DNA of 64,000 nt, from positions 124,001 through 188,000 of the forward strand of contig JAZKUF010000004.1 in NCBI GenBank assembly GCA_036625225.1, written 5' to 3'. Shown here piece by piece: positions 1 through 8,376 of the stretch (its first letter is position 1; each line of letters starts with the position of its first letter). The notes under the pieces are model-generated. The model was given only the letters and a program-made list of their open reading frames with translations. It made no database searches and was not told the DNA's origin. The position numbers and the translations under genes were made by a program. Source of the stretch: Accumulibacter jenkinsii. GTDB taxonomy: Bacteria; Pseudomonadota; Gammaproteobacteria; Burkholderiales; Rhodocyclaceae.

Positions 1-456
1 GCGAAAAATGGAGGTTGGCCAGGAACTTTTGCATACCTTCAGCTTAGGAGAGATTCTATTGCCGAATTCGATGGGGTTCTGTCTGTTTGCCGCAACATGG
101 CAGCGGAAGCTAGAAAATACCCCGCAGAACTAGCTCTCGACTTTATTGAAGAAGTGCCAGATGTGCCAGGATTGATTGTGGTAAAGGTATTAAAATTCGA
201 GGAAGATGTTGAGGCCGCCGCCCAGTGTAGAGAAACAATAATATTGCCAAGCATTAATAGCGGGAAAATGATTGTCATTGACTTTGACAAGGTACGTTTC
301 GCTACTCAGTCATTTGTTCATGCATTGATGTATAAGGTAATTCGTGACGGACAACAAATCGGTTCCACACTATCAATAGCTAACTGCACCAACGCAACTC
401 GTGAAGCCATTATGGCAGTAGCTGCATATGCCAAGATTCAGCCTAATGAAACCTAA
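1..456 (+). CDS. STAS-like (DUF4325) protein, 5' end beyond the window
   Basis: The reading frame is open to base 1, so the gene is cut by the window edge; the first ATG seen (97) is probably internal, because the 32 codons before it are ordinary coding sequence. The C-terminal half (GKMIVIDFDKVRFATQSFVH, then a helix-rich stretch with NCTNATREAI) resembles the STAS-like DUF4325 family. Members of that family usually sit beside a histidine-kinase-like ATPase and act as anti-anti-sigma-like partners. Any such partner would lie to the left of the window. Base composition is clearly more AT-rich than the core genes, consistent with transferred DNA. Family call fairly sure; role inferred. Confidence 0.7.
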   Translation, partial: AKNGGWPGTFAYLQLRRDSIAEFDGVLSVCRNMAAEARKYPAELALDFIEEVPDVPGLIVVKVLKFEEDVEAAAQCRETIILPSINSGKMIVIDFDKVRFATQSFVHALMYKVIRDGQQIGSTLSIANCTNATREAIMAVAAYAKIQPNET

Positions 457-474
457 CGAATAAGGAGATATCGT

Positions 475-612
475 GTGTTGCTGGCGGTGAAAAACCGCGC
501 AAAGTTGGCGGCAGAAACGCCCAGTTTGCATGGCAGTAAGCGCGAAACTGCCGCCCTTACTGCCACGCCCAGCGTATCGCTTCTACGCCGCGTGAAGGGT
601 GCGCTTCGCTAG
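475..612 (+). CDS. possible small protein (45 aa), unknown
   Basis: A GTG-started frame sits 7 bases behind a strong Shine-Dalgarno (AAGGAGA, 461-467) and just downstream of the STAS-like gene. The product is basic (K/R rich) and ends RRVKGALR. No family is recognised. It could equally be the 5' scar of a longer gene lost by rearrangement, since nothing coding follows until the IS91 region. Confidence 0.3.
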   Translation: MLLAVKNRAKLAAETPSLHGSKRETAALTATPSVSLLRRVKGALR

Positions 613-1019
613 GCTGCATAAGGCCGCAGCCTGCCCTTGACTCGGCTACGAAGCTCCTCTTCGGCGAAGGGCGAAAGCATTTTTTGGGCCTGGAAAAAAC
701 GGTGCGCCAGAATTACGCGCTTTTTGACCGCCATTCACAATCGTGCGAAGCCGCGATCTGAACCGTTTGTTGGACGAGCCCGGTCCGGAGCGCTGAGCGC
801 CCCTCTGCAAATATCTTTTCTGGATTTACCTCGGAAGCATGAATTCCGGAGTGCCGGGAGCACGAAATCCTGGATTGCCGCTACTCAGGTGGCCAAGGTT
901 TCGCGAATCCGGCGGGTTTTGGGCTTCGGATTCTGAATTGCGGGCAGGCGAATCGCTCAGCTTGGGGAAACTGAACTCCCGAACGCGGCCGGACAGGGGT
1001 GAGGGTCAGGCTTACATGA
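613..1019. other. non-coding stretch before the IS91 region
   Basis: No credible gene in either strand; short open frames here lack ribosome sites and family features. The stretch contains the first copy of the direct repeat at 806-851 and some short GC-rich palindromes such as AGCGCTGAGCGC. Confidence 0.5.
806..851 (+). repeat. island-flanking direct repeat, copy 1
   Basis: About 46 bases matching 10512-10558 with only a few mismatches and one indel, in the same orientation. Shared blocks are TGCAAATATCTTTT, GGATTTACC and CGGAAGCATGAAT. In this copy the terminal inverted arms (CTCGGAA / TTCCGGAG) are imperfect. Confidence 0.8.
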
Positions 1020-2058
1020 TCAGAGAGCGGCCGCGGCGAGCGGCGCGACGGTGATGACTCCGAGCGATGTGGAGCGAATCCGCGTTCTGACGATCACCAT
1101 CACGGCGCCACAGCAGGGACAAAGCATCGCTGGCCGCTCCTTGCGCGGCGGCGCGAAGCGGCTGGGATCGAACTTGAGCAAGAGATGCAGCAAGGCGATC
1201 AGACGCTTGCAGTTGGCGTGCAGGAAGCCGAAATTGCGAGCCCGGCGAAAGCCCTTGGGCAGGACATGCTGGAGAATCAGCCAGAGAAAATCGGCTGCGG
1301 GGAGTGAGCGCTTTTCCGACTGGCCGGTTTGAGCATTGCGATAGCGGAAGCTCACCTGGCCATTCTCGCAGGCGAGAATGTCGTCTTCGCGGATGACGCC
1401 GCGGTAGAGGTAACGACCGAGGTAGATCAGAGCCTTCTCGCCGCTGCCGACCGATTTGCAGTGCGCCACCCACTCCTTCGGATAACGCGCCGGCAGAGGA
1501 ATGCCGGCCACCTCGATCGCCGCCAGCATCCTGGCTCGGAAGACCTTGGCCAGCGCCTTCTCGTTGAACAGATAGGTGCCATTCTTGCCGCGCCGCTTGC
1601 ATCGCCAGCGCCGCCGTCCCGCATCGACCGCCGCTGCGGGAACGACGAGATGGACATGCGGGTGGAAGTCGAGGCGGCGCGAGTGCGTGTGCAGTACCGC
1701 GATGGCTCCCGGTGTTCCCTGCAACTGTCGGTCGTTCTGACTGAAACGCAGCACCGTTTCCCAGGCACAGCGCATCAAGGAATCGAGGACGATGTCGGCG
1801 TGGGCCAGAGCGAGCCCGCGTAATTCGGCGGGCAGCGTGAAGGTCAGCAGGAAGTAGTCGGCCGGGACCAGGCGCTGCATCTGACGTTCCAGCCATTGCT
1901 GGCTCTCGTGGTGCTGGCAGTGCGGGCAAAGGCGATGGCCGCAGGCAGGAATGCGGCACGAGGTGCTTGTGCGCACAGTCACTGCATTGCACCTGCATCG
2001 TCGGACTGGCAGGACTGCGGCAGTGCTCGATGGCCGAGGTATGGTCAAAGGTGATCAA
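1020..2058 (-). pseudogene. IS91-family (Y2/HUH) transposase, frameshifted
   Basis: The body matches IS91-type rolling-circle transposases: a zinc motif (CGHRLCPHCQHHESQQWLER), the HUH motif HPHVHLV and the tyrosine region YLGRYLYRG. The N-terminal zinc-finger half (SAIEHCRSP, then CSDCAHKHLVPHSC) lies in another frame. The break is a tandem GCAG duplication at 1941-1948; removing one GCAG joins HSC directly to GHRLCPHC. The usual first residues of the family are also missing upstream. Probably inactive. A remnant of the integrase that often accompanies this IS91 subgroup lies just upstream on the same strand. Confidence 0.85.
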
Positions 2059-2190
2059 CCTTATGATTCTTATAGAACAATTTTTGAAGTTGACTGCCTT
2101 CCGGTAGGCTGCCTCCCATCCTGGACCATTTGATCATGCTGGGACAGGCAAGGGTTGAACCACAAAGAATTCTCGGTAGCGCATGAAAAG

Positions 2191-2304
2191 CTAAAAAAAA
2201 ACAGCAAGTTGGCGCATGCAATCCGAGTGGCGAAGCCGTGGCTTCAGATGCTTCTGATGCAGTTCGTAGTTCTTGTCAAAAATCGTAGCTGCGACAGCGG
2301 ACAT
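2191..2304 (-). pseudogene. N-terminal scar of a tyrosine recombinase
   Basis: The 37-codon frame begins MSAVAATIFDKNYELHQKHLK. The DKNYELHxKHLK motif is the usual N-terminus of the phage-integrase-like recombinases found directly upstream of some IS91-type transposases. After it the sequence diverges and stops, so almost the whole catalytic part is gone. The IS66 element has inserted right at its start codon: the ATG lies inside the duplicated target GACATATC. The short match makes this a moderate call. Confidence 0.5.
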
Positions 2305-2307
2305 ATC
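2300..2307. repeat. IS66 target-site duplication, left
   Basis: GACATATC, perfectly repeated at 4756-4763 on the other side of the element. Eight bases is the size normally produced by IS66-family elements. Confidence 0.93.
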
Positions 2308-2382
2308 GTAAGCGTCCGACCGCTCCACCTGTAAAAGTCGGACGAGATAGCGCAACCTCCCGGCTTTCGATGGGAGGTTGCG

Positions 2383-2703
2383 ATGGACAAGAACGGCGAG
2401 CGGGAAGCGTACTGGCGAGGGCATGTTGCCGAGTGGCGGGCGAGTGGGGAGTCGCAGAGAGCGTACTGTGACCGGCACGGGCTGAAGGACCATTCGCTGA
2501 GTTACTGGCATCAGCGTCTGGCCAAGCGCGAAGGTGGGGCCGCCGTCGGCGAGCCGCTGACGCTGATTCGGGCAACGATCGTTGCCGATCCGCTGGTCTC
2601 AATGCCGTGCCTGTCGCTCGCCAGCCCGAACGGCTGGCGACTCGAATTTGGCCTGCTGCCGCCGGCCGAGTGGCTGGTGGCACTCTGGGCAAACCACTCA
2701 TGA
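2383..2703 (+). CDS. tnpA: IS66 accessory protein TnpA
   Basis: A 106-aa product with the helix-turn-helix start typical of IS66 TnpA proteins (WRGHVAEWRASGESQRAYCD, then HSLSYWHQRL). It is needed for transposition of the element and probably binds DNA. Its stop overlaps the tnpB start (ATGA), showing translational coupling. Confidence 0.88.
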   Translation: MDKNGEREAYWRGHVAEWRASGESQRAYCDRHGLKDHSLSYWHQRLAKREGGAAVGEPLTLIRATIVADPLVSMPCLSLASPNGWRLEFGLLPPAEWLVALWANHS

Positions 2704-3053
2704 GCGCGACCCTCGGCGTACCGCTGGAGCGCATCTGGCTGGCTCTCGAACCGGTAGACATGCGCCTGGGCATTGACGGCTTGTCTGCCCGCATCCAGGC
2801 GAGTCTCGGGCGCTCCCCTTGTGACGGCAGTGCTTACGCCTTCACCAATCGCAAGCGAAGCCGACTCAAACTGCTGGTGTGGGATGGCACGGGCGTGTGG
2901 CTAGCGCAACGGCGCCTACACCGGGGCGGTTTCACGTGGCCGAGCGCTGGCGAGGCGGTTTTTTCCCTGACGCCGGGGCAATGGCGGTGGCTGATCGCGG
3001 GCGTTGACTGGCAACGTCGGGAAGCCCCAGCGCCGGGACACTGGCAAGTGTAA
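2700..3053 (+). CDS. tnpB: IS66 accessory protein TnpB
   Basis: A 117-aa protein of the IS66 Orf2 type (PF05717). It has the diagnostic motifs VDMRLGIDGLSA, AYAFTNRKRSRLKLLVWDGTG and the C-terminal RRLHRGGFTWP. The start ATG overlaps the tnpA stop by four bases; a longer upstream frame exists but the family start and the overlap favour 2700. Full length and intact. Confidence 0.93.
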   Translation: MSATLGVPLERIWLALEPVDMRLGIDGLSARIQASLGRSPCDGSAYAFTNRKRSRLKLLVWDGTGVWLAQRRLHRGGFTWPSAGEAVFSLTPGQWRWLIAGVDWQRREAPAPGHWQV

Positions 3054-3135
3054 CGGCCGCGTCACTGCCGCGAAAAAAGTGATAATAATCGGCTATCTAC
3101 CTGGCTTTCAGGAGCTTTCCATGCGATGTCTGCGG

Positions 3136-3141
3136 TATAAT
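3136..3141 (+). promoter_or_regulatory. -10-like TATAAT immediately before tnpC
   Basis: A perfect TATAAT lies only 5 bases upstream of the assigned tnpC ATG (3147). If used, transcription would start at or within the first codon, implying a leaderless tnpC message or use of a later start. A chance match cannot be excluded. Confidence 0.4.
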
Positions 3142-3146
3142 GCCTC

Positions 3147-4718
3147 ATGGATTTAGCGACCGAACTTGCCGCCTTCTCCCCCTCACCAGAACTGCTGGCC
3201 TGGGTCGAAAATCGGGTTGGCGGTCTGCTGGAACAGGCCAAGACCAGCGCCACGGAAATTCACTGGCGCGATGCCAAGATCGAAAAGCTGACGCTCGAAC
3301 TTGCTCATTTACGCCGAATGAAATTCGGCGTGAAGAGCGAAGCCATGGTCGCCGCCGAACGCGACCTCTTCGATGAAAACCTGGCGGCCGACATTGCTGC
3401 CTGCGAAGCCCGTCTGGCCGAAGCGCTCCAGGTCGCTGAAACGCCGTCGGATCAACCGGTACCCGAGAAGAAGCCCAAACGCGAACGCGCCGGTCGTCAG
3501 CCCCTGCCGGAGCATCTGCCGCGCGTTGAAATTCGCCACGAACCCGAGAACTGCACCTGCGGCGAATGCGGTCAGGCGTTGGTGCTGATCGGCGAGGACG
3601 TGACCGAGAAACTCAATATCGTCCCGGCGCAGTTCTTCGTCGAACAGCACGTTTATCCCAAATACGCCTGCCGGCCCTGCGAGACGCTGACGGCGGCACC
3701 GGCCGAGCGCAGCGTGATCGATGGCGGAATGGCGACCCCGGCCTTGCTCTCGTGGGTCATGATCAGCAAGTTCCTGGATCACCTGCCGCTCTATCGCCTG
3801 GAACAGCAGGCCGCCCGGTCTGGCGTCCCGCTCGCCCGCTCGACGCTGGCCGAGTGGGTGGGTCGCGTCGGCTATGCCCTCGAACCCCTCTGGCTTCGCC
3901 TGGGCGAATTGCTGCGCGAGAGCGAGGTGTTACATGCGGATGAAACCCCGGTGCAACAGCTTGATCCAGGCAAGGGGAAGACCAAGCGGGCGTATCTCTG
4001 GGCGTACCGCAACAATGCCTTGGAAAATGACCCGCCGATTGTCGTCTTCGACTATCAACCGGGCCGGGCCGGCATACATGCCGTGAATTTCCTGGCGCAA
4101 TGGGAAGGCGCCCTGATGGTCGATGACTTCGCCGGTTACAAGGTGCTGTTTCAGGGATCAGTGATCGAACTGGGCTGCATGGCCCATGCGCGCCGCAAGT
4201 TCTTCGACCTGCACCAGGCCAACGCCAGCCCGGTCGCGACGGAAGCCCTTCGCCGCATCGGCGAACTGTATGCCGTCGAGGCGCAGGCGAAGGACCTCAC
4301 GGTCGAGGAACGGGCCCGTCTGCGCGAGATGCACAGTCAGCCGCGACTCGAGTCCCTGCACCTATGGCTCCTGAACACCCGCAAGTCGGTCGCCAACGGC
4401 TCGGCCCTGGCCCGGGCCATCGATTACACGTTGAAGCGCTGGCGCGCTCTCGCTCGTTATGCCGAGAATGGCTTCTACCCGATCGACAACAACCCTATCG
4501 AAAACGCCATTCGCCCGATCGCCGTCGGGAAGAAAAATTGGTTGTTCGCAGGTTCGGAGGCCGCCGGCAAGCGTGCCGCGGCCATTCAGTCGCTGCTCGA
4601 AACCGCGCGCTTGAACGGCATCGAGCCCATGGCCTGGCTCACCAACACCCTGCAAAAACTTCCCACTTGGCCCAACAGCCGCCTCGACGAGTTGCTGCCG
4701 CTCAAAAAACGGGGGTAA
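3147..4718 (+). CDS. tnpC: IS66-family transposase TnpC
   Basis: A 523-aa DDE transposase. In order: an N-terminal coiled coil with KFGVKSE, a zinc-binding segment (CTCGECG ... KYACRPCE), the catalytic core with HADET (D265), VDDFAGY (D326/D327) and the NNPIENAIRP motif carrying E452, and the C-terminal IS66 tail (AWLTNTLQKLPTWPNSRLDELLP). Full length for the family with all acidic residues present, so likely functional. No good Shine-Dalgarno precedes the start. Confidence 0.95.
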   Translation: MDLATELAAFSPSPELLAWVENRVGGLLEQAKTSATEIHWRDAKIEKLTLELAHLRRMKFGVKSEAMVAAERDLFDENLAADIAACEARLAEALQVAETPSDQPVPEKKPKRERAGRQPLPEHLPRVEIRHEPENCTCGECGQALVLIGEDVTEKLNIVPAQFFVEQHVYPKYACRPCETLTAAPAERSVIDGGMATPALLSWVMISKFLDHLPLYRLEQQAARSGVPLARSTLAEWVGRVGYALEPLWLRLGELLRESEVLHADETPVQQLDPGKGKTKRAYLWAYRNNALENDPPIVVFDYQPGRAGIHAVNFLAQWEGALMVDDFAGYKVLFQGSVIELGCMAHARRKFFDLHQANASPVATEALRRIGELYAVEAQAKDLTVEERARLREMHSQPRLESLHLWLLNTRKSVANGSALARAIDYTLKRWRALARYAENGFYPIDNNPIENAIRPIAVGKKNWLFAGSEAAGKRAAAIQSLLETARLNGIEPMAWLTNTLQKLPTWPNSRLDELLPLKKRG

Positions 4719-4755
4719 GTCAGCACCCCCTGACGTGGGTGGGCTGGACGCTTAC

Positions 4756-4763
4756 GACATATC
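4756..4763. repeat. IS66 target-site duplication, right
   Basis: GACATATC, identical to 2300-2307. The 150 bases that follow, up to 4915, hold no gene and presumably the promoter of the operon beginning at 4916. Confidence 0.93.
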
Positions 4764-4915
4764 TTCCATCTTGCGGTAACCTCGCGTTCGTCATGAATAT
4801 TCCTCCGATGAGGGGCGAGGTCACATCTTGACTCCAACACCACGACAGCGCCGCCGTTTCCTCCGCGTAGCGGCTTCCTCCAACTATCAGGTCGACACAG
4901 GGTGAGATCAAGGGG

Positions 4916-5151
4916 ATGAGCAACCATAACAACGCGCAAACAATCGTTGACTACGATTCAGATCTCATCGGCACCATCAAGTCTCATCTCGAGGCGCTCC
5001 AAGGGTACGACGTATGGCCCTGGAGCTCATTCAAAATGCGGATGACGCCAAAGCTGAGTCGGTCGTTTTTGACGTCGCCGATCAGGGTCTTGTTGTCTTC
5101 AACAGCGGCCAGTTCACCGGTTGCGGTGACCTGCATATGCATATGAACTAG
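4916..5151 (+). pseudogene. N-terminal remnant of sacsin-like HATPase
   Basis: A good ribosome site (AAGGGG) precedes ATG 4916. The frame reads through NAQTIVDYDSDLIGTIKSHL to LQGYD. It must then shift by one base near 5011-5014 to continue MALELIQNADDAKAESVVFD and VFNSGQFTGCGDL. ALELIQNADDA is the ATP-binding (Bergerat) motif of sacsin/NO VEIN-like ATPases, which are normally far longer. The frame ends after about 78 residues, so the gene suffered both a one-base deletion and loss of nearly all its 3' part. It was presumably the first gene of the operon that follows. Confidence 0.75.
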
Positions 5152-5166
5152 CCTGACAGGTGGCCA

Positions 5167-7119
5167 ATGATCGACAAACCGAAGTCGAAAGACAACATCA
5201 ACCAAGGTGTCTTGCAATTCCAAGGTGCATTGAATCAACTGCAGGGTGACGCCCTGAATAAAGCACTGGCCGATTACGGCAAAGGTATCCAGCAATCCAT
5301 TTCCCAGAAGGGAGGAGGCGGATTCACCAATCAGTCTATGGACGTGCAGCAGGGTTTTGCAGCAGAAGCGCATCACACTGGCTCGTTCAATATTGAAGCA
5401 GCAGCCAAGGGACAGAACAACCATCGCGCCACCCGCGATGTTGGCACCCATAACGACCCCGTGGCCGACATCCACGTGACAACGCCTGATGGCACAACCA
5501 AGCACCAGATCAAGTTCTATAAGGATGGCGAGAAGACCGCTGCGGCGTTATCACCAGAAAAGTACGACGATGTTGGCAAGATCGTGCCCAAAGATCAGGT
5601 CGACTCCGTGACGGCTTCGGCGCGCAAGCAGGCGCTGCGCAACAAAGATACTCGCCCCAACGTCGCCAAAAGCAATCAGGACACCGCCGACAACGCCACC
5701 GACACGCTGACATCCAGCGATGGCAAGATTTCCAGCAAAGGCCTAAACCGCAAGGGTGACGGCAGCGCTGAAGAACTGGCAAAGGAAACAAAGACAAAAG
5801 GAGGCGGTCCTGAGTACAAGGAAAAGGGGCGCGTGCGCAGTGAGTTTAATTCGATGCAGTACCGCAATGCAGCCAAGGCAGGCGCAATTGGCGGCGCCGT
5901 CAGCGAAGGGGCAACCATCTTGCTGGAGGTATTGCGCAGCGACAAGCCTCTGACCATGGATCAATGCATGGAAGCGGCACAACGAGTGGTAGTAAGCTCC
6001 GTAAAGGGTGCTGGCAACGCGCTGCTGATTACCAGCATCCAGCATGCAGGCCAGGCCATGATTGATGCTACGGCTCAACAAACCAGCAAAGCCATCGGCC
6101 AGACGATCGGCAAACAACTCATCAAGGGCAACGTAGCTGCAGCAGTGGCTCAAATCACGGTACAACTGGCCCAGAACCTGTACAAATTCTCCACAGGTGA
6201 GATTGACAATCTGCAGTTTGCTTCGTCAACGATTGGTGGTGCGGTACAGGTTGTTGGCACCAGCTTAGCATTTAGCGTGGGTACGGGTGCCGGAGTCTAC
6301 CTTGGCGCAAGCGTTCCCGCAGCCATTTCAGGCTACGCGATTGGCGGCACCACACTGGGAGCCCTGGGTGTGATGGCCAGCGGTGCAGTGTTTGCGATTG
6401 GGTTCGCTGTAGCAGCCGGTGCATACGTCAATCATTTCTCATCCAAGGGTGTTGCACTCGCCAATGCAGATTTGAAGTCGGCTTTGGAGCTACTTAATGG
6501 AGGACAGATCGATCTGTCTTCCTATGTGGGCAAGGTTGGCAAGATGTCTGAGCTGACCTTCAGTTGGAGCGACATCCTGCCTTTCAGCGGCGCGATCTCG
6601 GTGATTTCCGAGTACGGTTCCCGCAAAAACCAACTGCGTGCCGTTCAAAGCAGCATCCTCGACCAGCTCGATGTATTGCCAGAGCAAGAACGCGCAATGA
6701 TGCAGGAGCTGGCAAATCAGTACAACAGAGCGATCGCACACATCGATCGCCAGTACGAAGAGGCACGTGCCAGCATTACCGAGCAGGCATTCGACCAGTT
6801 CGATGCTATGAGCAAGGATCTCAGTCAGCACCTGGAGATGCAGTACCTGATGTTCGCACCTGTACGCAAGAGCTACTTCGAGCACTCCGCGCTGATGGAT
6901 ATTGAACTGCGCAAGCAGCAAGAGACTGAAGATTGCTCGCAAGCCTTTGCCCATGAACTTGAGGAATTGCAGAACAAGCTCGAAGGCTTCACTGTGTCGA
7001 ATCAAGTAGACCGCACCATCAAGCAGGAAGTGCAAAAAACGATCCGCACCCGCATGGAAATGCTCATCCCACATAAGACGGGCTGGGATCAAGCCTGCGA
7101 GTTTCTTGAGCTGCAGTAA
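5167..7119 (+). CDS. large membrane-associated protein with nuclease-like N-terminus
   Basis: A 650-aa protein of no family I can name. Residues 60-120 hold a pattern reminiscent of PD-(D/E)xK nucleases of the QxK type: E67 (GFAAEAHH), D101 (DPVADIHV) and Q114-x-K116 (KHQIKFYKD). Residues 155-230 are polar and low-complexity. Residues 235-300 and 350-420 are rich in Gly/Ala/Val and could form membrane hairpins or glycine zippers. Residues 480-650 are helical, Glu/Gln rich and probably coiled coil. A ribosome site (AGGTGG) lies 5 bases before the ATG. It is the first intact gene of a four-gene operon with lower GC than the core genes. Nuclease and membrane roles are inferences from motif and composition. 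Confidence 0.65.
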   Translation: MIDKPKSKDNINQGVLQFQGALNQLQGDALNKALADYGKGIQQSISQKGGGGFTNQSMDVQQGFAAEAHHTGSFNIEAAAKGQNNHRATRDVGTHNDPVADIHVTTPDGTTKHQIKFYKDGEKTAAALSPEKYDDVGKIVPKDQVDSVTASARKQALRNKDTRPNVAKSNQDTADNATDTLTSSDGKISSKGLNRKGDGSAEELAKETKTKGGGPEYKEKGRVRSEFNSMQYRNAAKAGAIGGAVSEGATILLEVLRSDKPLTMDQCMEAAQRVVVSSVKGAGNALLITSIQHAGQAMIDATAQQTSKAIGQTIGKQLIKGNVAAAVAQITVQLAQNLYKFSTGEIDNLQFASSTIGGAVQVVGTSLAFSVGTGAGVYLGASVPAAISGYAIGGTTLGALGVMASGAVFAIGFAVAAGAYVNHFSSKGVALANADLKSALELLNGGQIDLSSYVGKVGKMSELTFSWSDILPFSGAISVISEYGSRKNQLRAVQSSILDQLDVLPEQERAMMQELANQYNRAIAHIDRQYEEARASITEQAFDQFDAMSKDLSQHLEMQYLMFAPVRKSYFEHSALMDIELRKQQETEDCSQAFAHELEELQNKLEGFTVSNQVDRTIKQEVQKTIRTRMEMLIPHKTGWDQACEFLELQ

Positions 7120-7131
7120 GGACCTGTCGTT

Positions 7132-8376
7132 ATGATTTTTAAAGCCATAGCCCACTGGTGGGCGAGTTCCAAGCTGGAAAAAGAGGAAGCGCAAACACAG
7201 TCGCTGATCTGCGAGCTGGACCGTGCCAAAGCAGCTGCCAACAAGCGCATTCAAGCCAAGAAGAACGAATACTCACACAAGATCAAGGCTCATCAAGAAA
7301 AGCGCAATATGGAACTGAAGACCCGTATTGATTTTATGAACGAGCAGTTAGAGATAACTGTGGGTTATTTGCCAGAACTCAATCAGTTTCAAAGCTTCAC
7401 GTCCACCTGCGTGGACTCATGGATGCACGTAGATTTGTGTCAGCAAGAGATCGATATCGCCTCTCAGAAGATAAGCACCATCGTCACCACGATTGGCTTG
7501 CTCGATGCATACATCTCTGAGCTGAATAAGCTATCTCAGCGCCGGGGGCGCCAGGTATGGCGCGAATTCACTGCGGCACGGGAGCTGACGGTCACCAACG
7601 ACTTTGTTGAGAAAACGAAGGCTCGCATTGATAGCGCCTCCAAATCTAACCACAATGAGTTCAAGAATGAACTCAAGCGTCTTCAAAGTCACCGCGCTGC
7701 CCTCAACAAAGAGGCCCACGAGCTACGCGCTGAGCGCGCTGCTTTATTGAAAAGCAAAAAGGCGGTGGACCACCAGCACAAGGTCAACAAGAAGGCCTTG
7801 GATGAGAAGTACAAATCGTGCGTTGAACATTGGAGCCAGATTGCCAAGAAGTTTGAGGCCTACTATGCATTCGAAGTTAGCGAACTCAAGTACGTCAAAG
7901 AATGGACGGGCACCCTCAGAGAGGGCGGCACTCTGCCAGAGATCATTAAGGTCATCGGTACCGCGAACGAAATCGTCAAGTGCGCCACCGAAGCGTTCAA
8001 CGACCTCAACGAAGAGTACCAGCCCTATAAGCGCCGCGTAAAAGCAGCTCGTGACAGTAACGAGTACCCAGACACCTTCGCAAACGACAATGCTCAGCGT
8101 AAGCGCTTGGTCACTATGGTTACAGCTGCTTTCGAAGACAAGAAAGCACTCATTGAGGCTAGAAAGTTCCTATACACCCGCCGTGATGAGCTGCGTGGCT
8201 ATATTGATCGCATCAAGCCTTTGCATCCCGACGTGGCCATTGATGCAATATGTGAAATGCTGACCTCGGACCGCGAATTCAATGCCTGGCTCGCCTTCGG
8301 CATCAACACCAGCAAGCAAAAGCGCGGACATTGGGAAAAGAAACAAAATAGGATTGAAAATGCAACCGCAAATTGA
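7132..8376 (+). CDS. coiled-coil protein, unknown
   Basis: A 414-aa product starting 12 bases after the preceding gene. Residues 15-75 and 165-260 are dense in Lys/Glu/Ala/Leu with heptad-like spacing, predicting long coiled coils. No transmembrane segment or enzymatic motif is seen. Its 3' end overlaps the next gene by 17 bases. It probably acts as a structural or scaffold partner of the large membrane-associated protein encoded just before it and of the helicase at the operon end. No family recognised. Confidence 0.7.
   Translation: MIFKAIAHWWASSKLEKEEAQTQSLICELDRAKAAANKRIQAKKNEYSHKIKAHQEKRNMELKTRIDFMNEQLEITVGYLPELNQFQSFTSTCVDSWMHVDLCQQEIDIASQKISTIVTTIGLLDAYISELNKLSQRRGRQVWREFTAARELTVTNDFVEKTKARIDSASKSNHNEFKNELKRLQSHRAALNKEAHELRAERAALLKSKKAVDHQHKVNKKALDEKYKSCVEHWSQIAKKFEAYYAFEVSELKYVKEWTGTLREGGTLPEIIKVIGTANEIVKCATEAFNDLNEEYQPYKRRVKAARDSNEYPDTFANDNAQRKRLVTMVTAAFEDKKALIEARKFLYTRRDELRGYIDRIKPLHPDVAIDAICEMLTSDREFNAWLAFGINTSKQKRGHWEKKQNRIENATAN

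Larger units (their letters stand above)
2308..4755 (+). mobile_element. complete IS66-family insertion sequence
   Basis: A 2448-bp element with inverted ends starting GTAAGCGTCC (left, 2308; right end complementary, ending 4755), flanked by the perfect 8-bp duplication GACATATC. It carries the three-gene IS66 set tnpA-tnpB-tnpC in order, all uninterrupted, so it may still be mobile. It sits inside an older IS91/integrase unit, giving a nested arrangement. Confidence 0.93.

Noticed and set aside
451..775. Integron attC site suggested by ACCTAAC (450-456) and GTTGGAC (near 769)
   Set aside because: The pair is about 320 bp apart, outside the usual attC size, with no inner core sites or foldable symmetry.
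1012..2058. The alternate minus-strand frame over the IS91 region as a separate 348-aa gene
   Set aside because: Only its first 30 residues belong to a protein family (the transposase zinc finger); the rest is out-of-frame reading caused by the GCAG duplication.
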